Shown here piece after piece: positions 1-10,639 of a stretch of DNA of 64,000 nucleotides. The DNA lies in contig JAODTK010004666.1 in the NCBI GenBank assembly GCA_026419785.1, positions 289,501 to 353,500 on the forward strand, read 5' to 3'. Made by a program: the position numbers and the translations under genes. The notes under the pieces were generated by a model. That model did no database searches. It was not told the origin of the DNA and was given only the letters and a program-made list of their open reading frames with translations. Positions within the stretch are counted from its first letter, which is position 1. Each line of letters opens with the position of its first letter. This DNA comes from Sclerodactyla briareus (taxonomy: Eukaryota; Echinodermata; Holothuroidea; Dendrochirotida; Sclerodactylidae).

Positions 1-1220
1 CAGGTTACGCGGGAAGCGCCGTCACGGGGAAAGTTCTTAAATGATACTTAATTGGATTAGTCGATTTGTTATTTCAATTAGTGCAGTACCGGATCAGGCA
101 TTGGTACAAACAAAATTATTCACTGTTGTTGTGCGATGGCGTATGCATAATACCGTGACGGGCTTTGCCTGCCGCGGATGTGCAGTATAAATTCGTATTT
201 CTTTCGTTGAAACAGTTTCCTGTGTCTTTTTCTTCGTTCCGACAATGACTGACCGCGGCACTTTCGCCATTCTTCATTTCGATCGGTATAACTCTACATT
301 AACAAGATTTTTCCTTTGCTCTCTTTCGATCTTGAAAGTTTTTTGACCTTACCTCAAAAAAATAGATTGATAATGCACTCGTTGTGTATGTATTGGAATT
401 TGCTTGTCTATTTGATCTCATCGTGAGTCCAATTCGATCGATTTGTCCTGGGTGGTGTGGGATGGGTGGCACTCCATGTGAAGAACACCCGTCGGCTTTT
501 TGCTTCTCCCGAACTCTCTCGTGTAGCTGATGCCGGCTGGCATGCAAAAAGGCCTAAATAATTCACAAACCATGAATATTCATGTATAATCGCCCTTACG
601 AAAGGTAGTGGGGCGCCACCATTGCCACTATTTCTTGAGTAAAGCCAACAAGGGAGCAGGGAGTCTAGTGGGAGGAGAAATCGTGTTGCATGGGGCTCCA
701 CATTGGTGTTTGTCCAGGGCCACAACAGTATGCCCGGTCCTGATCCCTATATTATGTTTCACTATTTTGAGTCGCTACGAGAAAACATGATAAAGAGATA
801 CACTTGACTGATGCCTGTTGATTGAACTTATTGTTGGCTCTTTTGGCCGTGTCTGAAAACCACTGTACTTCATGTCAGTTCGCAAGTAACATTATTGTCA
901 AAATGCATATATGAGTACAAAAATAACGACCGTTATTACACGATCCCCTTGCTATGCAAAGATACATTTCTGAAAGAGGAAACGGTAACGCTGACGGTGA
1001 GAAATCGAGAAATGTTGAGTATAGGTGTTATTAGACGTTATAAAAAATATTCCAAATCTAGGATTGCCGCCGTGTGTGGCGGGAATTTACTGAATACCAA
1101 CCTGGCCATGTAAATCCGAAATGCTCTCGCAGCTATTGTGATTCATTGTCGACAGCAGTCTAGCTAATAGCCCAATTTAAAGCTTTTCCCCACAGGTTAC
1201 GAATTGACAGTGTGTTGATT
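1..1220. other. No recognised gene
   Basis: I see no recognisable gene, RNA or repeat here. Short open frames exist on both strands, the longest about 105 codons on the minus strand near 408-725, but none shows a motif, a biased composition or a partner frame that would make it convincing. The stretch ends where a dispersed repeat module begins. Confidence 0.4.
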
Positions 1221-1234
1221 AGATGAGTGCCACT

Positions 1235-1425
1235 GCAAGTATTTCAAGCGACCACTCGTGACGTGATCGGAAGCCATCATATGGAAATCGGAATTTATAG
1301 ACACAAAATCTACACAGATATGGATAGGGTCATTTTATGGCCCAATATCGAGGGAAAGCTCCGAGGAACGATGCTCGCTAGCGTAATGAAAATTGCATTT
1401 CACTATTTGAAAGTCAATTTGAGAA
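1235..1425 (+). repeat. Dispersed 3' module, divergent copy 1
   Basis: This stretch resembles the last ~170 bp of the two LINE derivatives at 31.6 and 50.4 kb. Visible shared words are 'gcccaatatcgag' near 1341 (versus 'gcccaataccgag' at 31.66 kb) and 'aattgcatttcactatttg' near 1389. It is on the same strand as the others. It is the most divergent of four copies in the window and has no upstream LINE sequence that I can see, so it would be a strongly 5'-truncated insertion. A 107-codon open frame runs through it but I give it no function. Confidence 0.35.
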
Positions 1426-1929
1426 CCCATTTGTGTCGAGGTACATCAGAGCACAGAACCGACTACAAACGTCGTACCGGTATCTCGTATCACTACAGTC
1501 CTATTTATTGTAGAAGACAGGTCACTAAAAACATACCGAAATTGATATAAGGATGACGATGGCCACACGCCTCTCTCGGATTTTTTTCTTCAGAGAACAT
1601 TCGAGGTGGGAAACAATTTACCAAGAGTGCTGTCTGCAACATGGTTTGTCATTCATCTTTTTTTAAAGAGCAGATATTCCATATTGCTTTTCTGATGGTG
1701 TTCGAATTTCAAACAAAAGTTTACAGTTCTGGTATTGGTAACGGGAATTGCAGGGGCTCTTGTTTCCACAGTGGTTCCCGGGATATCATTCTGTAATTGT
1801 GGTGCTGTTACCTGGAATGTCAATCCCGAGAGGTATTCTGGGGTGAAAGACCGTGCAGAAGAACCATTAACTTTCAGACTGAAAGTTCGATAAAATTATG
1901 CGAGATTTGATTGAAAGCGAAGAAGACGA

Positions 1930-2020
1930 TGCAATAAAACTAGGGGGAAATGAGAAATCCGGGCGGCCGCCCACCGGGGGGCCAAGGGGGGCGGTTGCCC
2001 CCCTATGGGTTTTGGGCCCC
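1930..2020. repeat. G/C-rich inverted segment
   Basis: A short stretch rich in G and C runs in which 'gggcggccgccc' is a perfect palindrome and 'ggggcggttgcccccc' can fold on itself. It sits just before the 208-bp tandem array and may be the edge of a non-autonomous DNA element. No partner end was found. Confidence 0.3.
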
Positions 2021-2099
2021 GAAAAAATAAAACATCGTTGGAAACGAGGTTTTAACGCACTTAGTTTCGTAGGGGGTGGGGGTGGTGAGGTGGGTTCTA

Positions 2100-3390
2100 T
2101 ATATGTTACTACTACTACTATCAAGTTCGGATCGAAAAAATCTTCGTAGATGAGGGGGGGGGGGCACGTTCTTCCAATCATTTCCTTAGTGGAAGAAAAA
2201 ATGTGTGTGTGATAGTATTAACTCTTGGTAAATGACAAACCCAATTTTTTCGCGCTCTCCGCCCGCGTGGCCGTTGTGTTCTTCGTCAGATTTATATTGA
2301 TCGATGATATCCCACGCATGGAATTAATGTACCAAAAATAAAGTTCGCGGATTCAAACAAGTCTTCGCAGATGGGCGGGCCGCCGCGTCCCCAATCAAAT
2401 CCTAGTTATTTAGGTAAATAAAAAACCCGAATATTCGCGGTCACGCGCGCCTGGCGTGTTTTCTTCTCAATTTTCATTTGAATCGATTATATGCCACGCA
2501 TCAATTTCATATACCAACATGAATTTCCTTGGATTCGAACGAATCTTAGTAGATTGGGGGGGGGCATGTTTACAAAAATCCCCAAATGAAAAAATGCTGT
2601 GGTGATAGTTTTTAAAAACATTAGGTAAATCAAAAACCCAAAAATTCGCGCGCGCTTCGCGCACGTCGTTGTGTTTTCTGCATCAGTTTTCATTTCATCC
2701 GATGATATGCCCACGCATGGATATACTTGTACCGAAAATCAAGTTGTTCGGGATTCCAACAAAGCTTCAAAAGATGGGGGGCGCACGTTCCCCCAATCAA
2801 ATCCTTGTAGGAAAAAAATGAAAATTGTTGTGGTGATAGTTTTTCACACTAGGTCAATCAAAAACCCAAAAAATTGTCGCGCGCTCGGCAGCGCTGTGGT
2901 TGTGTTTTCTACATCAATTTGCATTACATCCGAAATGCCATGCACGAATCTACTTCAGTTGTCGGATTCGAACCAAAACTTCAAGGGGATGGGAGGCACG
3001 TCCCACAATCAAATTTGGTGAAAAAAATGTTGTGGTGATAGTTTTTAACACTTAGGTAAAAAAAACAAAATTCCGGCGCTTCGCGCGCGTGCCTGTGTTG
3101 TCTTCGTCAATTTCCATATGACCGATTATATGCCACGATCAATTCAATGTGACCAACATGAAGTTAGTCGGATTCGAACAAATCTTCAAAAGATGGTGGG
3201 CACGTTCCCCAAGCAAATCTTGTGAAAAAAATTAAAAATGTTTGTAAAGTGAGAGTTTTTAACACGTAGTAAGTTAAAAAAAACACAATCTACGTGCGCT
3301 TCGCACGCGTTGTCTGTGTTTCTTCGTCCAAAGTTTTCATTTGGACCCGATTTATGAACGCATATTCTACTTGTACCGTGGGGGCGGCTT
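2100..3390 (+). repeat. Tandem array, ~208-bp unit, six copies
   Basis: A block beginning 'tcggattcgaacaaatcttc' recurs at about 2128, 2348, 2531, 2751, 2963 and 3169, a spacing of 183 to 220 bp. Each unit then carries a G-run with 'gcacgttc', 'ccaatcaaatc', a 'gtggtgatagtttttaacac' block, an 'aaaacccaaaaattcgcgcg' block with a C/G hairpin core, 'tgtgttttcttcgtcaattttcat' (here described only by its parts), and 'gatatgccacgcat'. Units differ by many single-base indels. The array is non-coding; the open frames through it are not conserved between units. The hairpin core 'cgcgcgcttcgcgc' also occurs alone at 23.31 kb. Confidence 0.85.
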
Positions 3391-3399
3391 GTAGACCTT

Positions 3400-5060
3400 C
3401 AGAGGGAGGCGTTCATCAGTATTTCGGATGGGGGACGGCCTACGGCCACCCCCAGTCTGCATATTTACTCCAGCGGTTATTTAGTCCACACTCGGCAGAC
3501 AAAGTTGTGTACCATCTACGTTCTGCCGCATAGGCGCACTGGAACTGAAGGCCTACGTTCACGATCGAATTTTTTTTTTTTTTGGGGGCTGTGGGGGGGG
3601 GGGGGGGGTATGCTATCAGTTTATTGACTGCTACGGTCCGATGCTGTCGTCGGAACATCCCTCTCCATCATAAAGTGGAGGACAATTTCAAAATAAGATT
3701 ACCCATTATACAAATGAACAGGAAACCAAAAAAGCCACTGAAAGATATTTTCCAGTGTCGATGAAACGGGCCCAGAGAGGCGATCCCTGTCATCTGGGAG
3801 CTTCAAGCAAAGGCGGGCAAAACAATTTTTTTTTTCTGGGTACGCCCTCCGCGCCAACGTGGTGGCGCTCCGTCTAGAAGTAGTTCCGTCCGCTCCCCCC
3901 CCCTATTGTACAACCCTGGCGTCCCGCCCATGACCTCAATACAAAATAATTAAGAAGCTGCTCACTTCCACAGCTTTTGGATTCATGTTAGATCCTGTTC
4001 GATGGCTCCCAAGAGCAAAAAAAAAAAAACAAAACCATTACCATAATCTAACCACGGAAGATGAGTGACTGAACTGCTATTTCGCAGATCATTGCATATT
4101 CATTCACCGGACAACTACGCAGGGATGTTGAACCAACAGACGTTTACTCAAGAACGTACAAACTTTCATATGACGTCGAAGCTTTGACTTTGCCGAGCAA
4201 ATTGTCGTGACTGATTGTACCTGAAAATATTGATCGAGAAAGGAGTATAAGTATTCGTTTTCGGCGCGAGAAGGCTGCAGACCACATTCGTCGCCAAGTA
4301 ATACCACTCATGAACACAATTGAACAACATATGTTGATTTACAATTCTGAATGAATATACTTCCGTTGAATCATCCTGGTACTTTTCAACGCTGGGAACG
4401 AGTATTCCTTGTCTCACTGATGTATCAATCAATCGTCCGTTTTACCCCTACACACACTGATAGAAGCAGGCATATATTTTATTCATGGACTACTCGTAAA
4501 AGGCTAGAGGAATCCAGGCAAAAGAAAACATCATTACTCTCTTGGTTGTTGGCGAAATATAACAACTGATTTATTCAACGCTTTGCTCGCATGTATCACG
4601 AGACTTTTCACGTTGTTGTATACAAGCGAACATTAGAATACATTGCCACGAAAAGTAAGCTCGAAAACATTAATAATTCTTTGTTCATTTTAATCTCAAG
4701 TTCATCTCTTTAAATAAGTTATGCGCGGAGGTTTTCGCGGTGATCCCATGGGAATTCCAAGAGCTTGGCAATTATTCAATAATGATCTCGATTTCAGATG
4801 TCTGTTCCTTCCTTATCATGTAAATAATTTGTATTGACAGATTGGTGTGATGATCGATCGCTGCTTGTGTATAGCAGACTGAATGTACTATAATGAAGGC
4901 GGTGACTTGTGAGTAATGGTATGCTATAACGATTGCCATGCCTAGTGGTGATTCCTCCTGAAATTTGATATTTTCAATTTGTGAGTGCAGGGACAGTAGC
5001 TCCATTGCAAACTTGAAAGGAAATTTTGTTATACTTAACAGGTTTCTGTTAGACTCCCGC
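3400..5060. other. No recognised gene; homopolymer runs and a C-run transposon end
   Basis: No gene is recognised. The stretch has a T/G homopolymer run near 3571-3608 and a segment at 3846-3935 carrying 'ggcgctccgtct' followed by a C-run and 'ccctggcgtcccgcc', which resembles the right inverted repeat of the element at 22.05-23.66 kb. No matching left end was found nearby, so this is at best a solo terminus. Open frames at 4.1-4.6 kb overlap on both strands and show no motif. Confidence 0.4.
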
Positions 5061-5065
5061 CTATT

Positions 5066-5200
5066 GGCGGATTAGCTCAGTCGGTCTAGCTCCAGACTGC
5101 GAAACCATTAATGGCTAGTTCGGAGCCCATTGGTAGCCCGAGATTTCGTTCCACTGAGATGAGGTCAAGCCAAAGCTCATTGAAAAGAAATTCTATATAT
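5066..5200 (+). repeat. tRNA-derived SINE-like element (or tRNA pseudogene)
   Basis: The start reads 'ggcggattagctcagtcgg', a good tRNA D-arm and internal A-box. A degenerate B-box, 'agttcggagccc', follows at about 5117-5128, the usual A-to-B spacing of a tRNA. The anticodon stem does not pair well, so a working tRNA is unlikely. The sequence continues past the tRNA-sized part into 'ggtagcccgagatttc', and the same 'ggtagcccgag' block follows a second tRNA-like head at 39.84 kb. That shared tail is why I prefer a SINE family to a lone pseudogene. Confidence 0.5.
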
Positions 5201-6169
5201 ATTAGACTATGACTAAATTTTCAGGGAACAACCTCCATCTGGTTAATAAACCAATAACCGGCTTCATTGATTTCTAATTTCTCTATAGACAGTCAGGCAG
5301 GTTTGATTGAGTCCACCCTCCAAAGTACAAGTACTGTAATTTCTGCCAGCGAAACGTGCGGCGATTACAACGGAAGTTTATGTTTTGCGGTCTCATCGCT
5401 GGGCGATTCTATTCCAGCTGTTTCCTCTGTCTGAAATGCATTTTACCTATCAGGGTGATGCCGGTGATCATTCTTTCTTCGAGTTTACCTTTTTTTGTTT
5501 TAATATGCTCGATGTGACGTTAAGGTATATAATTTCCATATAGCAGTGCGAGCGACAGCTCCAGTACCATGATCTAAACTAGCATCAGACTACAACGCGA
5601 TTAAACTAGATTAGATATTTGTCTTATTGGTTTCTCGTGCGTATTGATAAATTTAGTGTCGGGAATCACACATTCCTTACGTGTTACATAGAAATATATC
5701 ACTCTAATAATATCGTTCGTTGACTTATCTGTGGCTGGTGTTGAGAAAAAAAACACTTTCCTCGAGAAGTGGTCCACTTGACTAATGCTTGATGGTGACT
5801 AACAGCGTACCTTTTGAACTACAGCAAAACCTTAAAAAAAAAAAAACCTCGATAAAAAGTATATAATCGCATTACTTCCTGAAACTTCATAGGTTCCAGT
5901 TTCTTCGAGGAGGAGGAGAGCTCACTTATCTTCTTTGATAAGAGCTTCTTTTTTCGTCAATAATAGACGTTATAAAACCATCCGGAGAAGTCCTATGGAA
6001 TTGTGTGGGGCAATATTGCTCTCAGTACTGTATCTAGGTCAGTCGAATCACCCTCTCGTCTATTGACCTCAATACTTCCTCCTCCCTTATTCCAAGTGGA
6101 TATGGTACGCAGGTGAAGTTTTCGAAAGTCATCATTGATGATGGAATGTAATGACGTGGAGCGGCAACA

Positions 6170-6300
6170 ATCAACACTAATACAGAATTGGAATGATATA
6201 AAAATTAGCGCCACCCGGAGGCGAGTCAGTTTATGGTGCACGTAGAAGTTCCGAGGATTGATGACACCTATACAATGAATATCGCATTTCACTATTTAGC
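6170..6300 (+). repeat. Dispersed 3' module, copy 2
   Basis: This segment is alignable by eye to the last part of the LINE derivative at 50.38-50.53 kb: 'aatcaacacta', then 'ggaatgatataaaaattagc', 'ggcgagtcagt', and the terminal 'atgaatatcgcatttcacta'. The similarity stops soon after that last word. It carries no upstream LINE sequence, so it looks like a 5'-truncated insertion of the same family. Confidence 0.55.
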
Positions 6301-7369
6301 GGTCAATTTCTTAATTAATTTGGATGGAGGCATATAATAGAGAGAACTGAATACAAAGCTCTTATTCCATTCCATTTTATTCTGATTCAATGTATATTAG
6401 AAAGGCATTAGGAGACAATCTTCTCCAGAAGTTGATTACGTCGTACATCACAATACCTACCTATGTGGTTGCAAATCTCAAATCTTCATCCACGGAGGGA
6501 TGGTAAACCTTATGCCTTACTTTGAAGCTCACCATGGGATCGGGAACACCCGATTCACCTGGGGAAAAAATACCCCCAGCGCGTTCTCCATGTGTGCTTC
6601 TGGATTTCTAATTGGATGAACATTCACGGCGAGGAGGGATAGTCTAACACAGACTGCTAATCGGGTTTTTACCAGTTACCAAATAAACGAAAAAAACAAT
6701 CCCTTGCATTTTTCGCCTGGACTACCTAATCCACAGCATCTTTACGCGAGAACACAGAAAATCGAAAGGTGGAAGGCTCAGGATTCCTCGATTGCCTCGA
6801 TGTTGTTGACCTCAGGAAACTTTGAAAGGAACCCTAAAATAATAAAGGTAATATACTCACTCATTATGGGGAACATGCATGCAAAATATGAGCTTCATCC
6901 TTCCATGTTGGGTCGAGTTACCATGTTAACAAAGCTGAATTGACCAAATAATTTATAAATTTCACTTTTTCACCCAACATTGAAAAAATTCCCGGTATAC
7001 ACCAGGACCCACCAGTATACAACCGGTTTTGTACTACCCATGAAAAAGCGGCATATCGGATTCCAACTTGATCGGTCCAAACATTTCAGACCTTCAATTA
7101 TGGGCAACTCACAAACCAAGTATGAGCTCTAACCATCCATGTGGGGTCGAGCTGATATGTGCCAAATTATCAATGTTATGCAATGTTCGACAGTCTCCGA
7201 ATGACCCCGGTCTAACCAGAAAGTGATGTGGTTCATGTACTCCTCTCAAGAAAGTTATGCACCGAATTTGATGGTGATTGGACCGAACATTCTGAACTTA
7301 TCGTGTTAACAACATTCAGAGGTTGTCCATTGCTGACCTCAAACGAGATTTGACCTGATAACGAAACAA

Positions 7370-7370
<1 letters not shown>
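6300..7370. other. No recognised gene
   Basis: I see nothing recognisable apart from ordinary AT-rich intergenic sequence. A pair of related phrases, 'catgcatgcaaaatatgagct' region near 6872 and 'caaaccaagtatgagctct' near 7112, both followed by 'ccatcc..gt.gggtcgagct', suggests an old local duplication of about 240 bp. Confidence 0.35.

Positions 7371-7371
<1 letters not shown>

Positions 7372-7435
<64 letters not shown>
7372..7435. repeat. (ATCT)n microsatellite
   Basis: About sixteen uninterrupted tetranucleotide units. It lies directly before the first member of the dispersed repeat family also seen at 33 and 38 kb. Confidence 0.97.
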
Positions 7436-7469
7436 CAGCAAGCTAGCAAGATCCCAGCTCTCTGCTATC

Positions 7470-7700
7470 TAGCTCACAAGTCATCGACTTCATTTGTTGG
7501 CCAGTCCCATACTTTTATCAATCTTTATTTATTCGGTTATTCTACTGTGACGTAAGCAATACATCGAATTACCCATCTGGGAAGTGTTCAAAACATCCAT
7601 CATTGGACTTAATCGTACAGAGGATGGCTAGGTGCGTATTCAAATTAACGCAATCAGTGTCTTCATTGCCCCGGGTGTCATCTATTGCTATCACGTGGTT
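7470..7700 (+). repeat. Dispersed repeat family D, copy 1
   Basis: This matches 38.14-38.36 kb by eye. Shared words in order are 'gtca..gactt.att', 'tttattcggttatt' versus 'tttatttcac', 'ctgtgacgtaagcaat', 'aattac.catctg', 'attgga', 'gcgtattc.aa', and 'atcagt.tt..ttgc.cc'. Two more members lie in tandem at 33.1-33.8 kb. No coding capacity is evident, so it is most likely a non-autonomous element. Confidence 0.5.
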
Positions 7701-7762
7701 TGACCAAAGCAGCTCTTTTTATTTCTTGACGGAGTCGGAGGGTTCTATGAAGTCATGTCAGT

Positions 7763-7780
7763 ATGTGTGTGTGTGTGTGT

Positions 7781-7831
<51 letters not shown>

Positions 7832-7832
7832 T
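7763..7832. repeat. (TG)n microsatellite
   Basis: About 33 dinucleotide units with one interruption ('tggtgtg') near 7780. The Cys-Val/Thr-His rich open frames through it on both strands are artefacts of the repeat. Confidence 0.97.
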
Positions 7833-7839
7833 GACGCCT

Positions 7840-9680
7840 GGCTTTGAACACGATAACTCGAACAGGTTTGAATGGATAATGAACTGGTACAGTTTCAAAT
7901 GCGTATGATGAACTGGTAACAATTTCCCATTCGTTCTTTTGTCTGGACCAAGGACGTCATAAATAGGTCCAAGAATCACTAAGCTCTTTCGCTTTCTGGT
8001 TATTATTACTGATGTTGACTTTATTCCATTGATTGATATCTTTGAAAACGCGCAGATTCTCTCCCTGATATGTAACACGTAAACGTCCAAACGGCAATCG
8101 CGTTCGTCACATTTCGATATAAGCCCAGGTACGTGAAGTGAGAACTCTCACAGTTGCGATTTGTTATATTGATGTTCCTCAGTGGACTGTGATTCATGTT
8201 ATCAGATTAAAAAACCTTCTCTACTTTTATTTATATAAAGATAACGGATGAAACTCTTGCGATTGTTTACATACACGAATATTGTATTCACTCTTATTTT
8301 TTGTGATAATTTTTATTGCCGAGTAATTAGGTTGTGAATATGTGTTTGCACGTCCCTGCCTGGAACGATCTTTGTGGCGGGTATGCTCAAGTTCAGCAAT
8401 GATATTCTTATTAGTCAGTGATGACATTGCTATAGAGAACTGATGGCTAATATTTCATATGCTTGGTACAGATAGATTGACAACTATTGCCCCCCTTTCT
8501 TTAATGTATCCGACATTTGTGTGTGTATGTCTTTGTTCGCTTGGCCGTCTCGACCCGTTTCTTTCGCTCTTTCCACCCGGGAGGCCTGGTTTCTCTGGGT
8601 GGTGGAACTTGGGGTGGTCCTCAACATTTTTATATGCATAATTTGGATACTTCTCCGTTGGCCGTTTGGTCTGTGTCTGTTTATTCGTCACAAAAAACAA
8701 CAACATGAAGAGCCCACACAAAGTGAGAATATTTTCCATCATCATTCCATATTTTATCTTTCTGAACAGGAATCGTGCCTTGCCGTTCCGTAATTGGATG
8801 CTATCGATTAATTTGAAGTAGCGCCCTTCCCAAGAAAATCTTGTCTGACAAAAGTGATGTCATACAGTTTGCCCGGCTGAGCGGGGGACAGTTTTTTAGA
8901 CATTTCTGGGACGCGCGAAAGAAATTTGACCCTTCATGCGGTTTGTCAAACTACTGGGAACCCAATTTTCATGGCACTGAGACGTACATTCTTATAAGTT
9001 CAGATTTTCCAACTGAAAATGGGTTGTGGGCTGATTGTAGATAGGAATAAAACTTTCAGTGGCGATTTTAGGTATAGTTTTCGTTATAATAATCCCAAAA
9101 CATTGAAAGGTCAGTCTCGGCCAAATTTATAGTGCCAACTGCTGTCAGTGTCGAAGCAAGTTGACTTACTCCCTACCCTTTGTTAGAAGAAACTGCCTTT
9201 TCCTTCTTTCTGAAACGAATTTAGGCAAAATTTACATCGATTTAGGTCTAGTCTGTCCCCTGAGCACATAATGTACTCAGCTGAGTGAAAAAAAACGGTT
9301 TTTATGCGATATGGAAGTAAAACTTCTAACCTTCCAGTAGGAGAATCACTTATCAGTGTGGCCTTGAAATCCAATTACTGACCAGATCTCAGCTCATTTT
9401 AACGAGCACGGACCGGCCGATTCGACCGGTCAGTGTTCTGGGGCATTTCATTCTAAAGCTAACCGTGATTGTAATGTTCTCCAGCGGTTCCAACTACACT
9501 CTCGCCTGCTCATGGTCGAAGTGTACTTTCTTACAGCTCTCAGGATGTCGAAAAATATATATCATGAATATTTTATGGGTAACTGTTCCATCGATTAGGA
9601 AATCGACATCTTAGCATGTTCGAAAGGTATTTATTTTGAAGAGTATTTATGCCCAGTGCAATGTGAAGGCATGGCCAGCT
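7840..9680. other. No recognised gene
   Basis: Overlapping open frames of 60 to 110 codons occur on both strands near 8.45-8.79 kb, which usually means chance rather than coding. None has a motif I recognise. An imperfect palindrome 'gaccggccgattcgaccggtc' lies near 9412. Confidence 0.35.
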
Positions 9681-9689
9681 GGAAGAGCC

Positions 9690-10620
9690 ACACGCCGTTC
9701 TCAAGTAAGATACTGACTGACAACAGTGGCACTGCTCCCCATCAAGACTGCCATTAGGCTTCGACTGGAGTCAGACTCTTATCGGCTTTGCGTTCCCTGC
9801 TTACAACAGACTTGGGCGTGATTCAGGAGTCCATTGTCAAGGTGTTATCTCTCGCATGAAATAAATTTGGTCGCCTGTCTGTTTGAGACTACTACCTGTT
9901 ATATGAGCCGCATTCCGGGTTTCTTCTTACTATTGTTTCCATACGACTAGCCATTTTGTCTTTCTTTGTCACCCCGGAAGCTTCGTTCCATGTTACTAAG
10001 AAAAATCTCTGGGCTTTGTTTTTGTATCCTGGCTCGGAATAGTTTGAAGTAGGCTTCTTCGTTGGCCTTTGCCCTTGTCTTTATTTCGTCTCGGAGAAAG
10101 CAGACACACTGTGGCTTCCCCAGGGGCAGTGTCGTTATAATACAGGGAATCAGGTAGAGTTATGCCACAACGGGCGTCAGGTTGTGTGTGTGGGGGGGGG
10201 GGGGGTGGGGGGAGGAGGGGTTACTAACCAAAAAATAATTCCCTTCCACCTCACTCAAAAAGGATTCGTGCACGGAAGGGTACGCTATGTATTTTTGTTC
10301 CTCGATGATATTTTAGTAGAGACGTGAAGGGATTGCACTGGAGCAAAAGTGCCAGGAAATATTTATGTCTATTCACTTGAAGGTGATAGCGCTGTCTTGC
10401 AAGCCTGGCCCACCCCCTACTCCAACTCCCCGAGGTACCCGCGAAGCTGCACCAACTATGAGCTGCGGTCGGCCCAACCCACCGGATCCTGTTCACACAG
10501 GACATGCCGGGCAGAATCGTCTGGGCGGGAGGCACGTCATATGCCCAAAGAAGCGGTGTCGGGGTCTTCTCCTTCTCCGCGGTGGACAGCAGAGTTCCAT
10601 TGAATCTTCCCCGACAAACA
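9690..10620 (-). pseudogene. Coding-like minus-strand segment of unknown family
   Basis: Between 10138 and 9943 the minus strand holds an uninterrupted frame of about 62 codons with a protein-like composition; part of it reads RDEIKTRAKANEEAYFKLF. Near its end the readable text moves to the next frame (SGVTKKDKMASRMETIVRR, about 9995-9935), as expected for a one-base indel in a real coding region. The G/C-rich block at 10251-10620 upstream on the same strand has a 94-codon open frame and may belong to the same gene. It contains a G-run at 10191-10218. I do not recognise the family. It could equally be a fragment of an unidentified transposon. Confidence 0.35.
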
Positions 10621-10639
10621 CATAATCTAATCGCGACTA

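Noticed and set aside
5066-5148. Functional tRNA gene
   Set aside because: A-box is good but the anticodon stem and T-arm do not pair properly, and the similarity continues into a shared non-tRNA tail.
7603-8090. Open frames of 101 and 110 codons through the TG repeat
   Set aside because: Their apparent length comes from the dinucleotide repeat, which has no stops in most frames; text is Cys-Val or Thr-His repeats.
8455-8793. Four overlapping open frames on both strands
   Set aside because: All cover the same bases, none has motifs, and the stretch is simply poor in stop codons.
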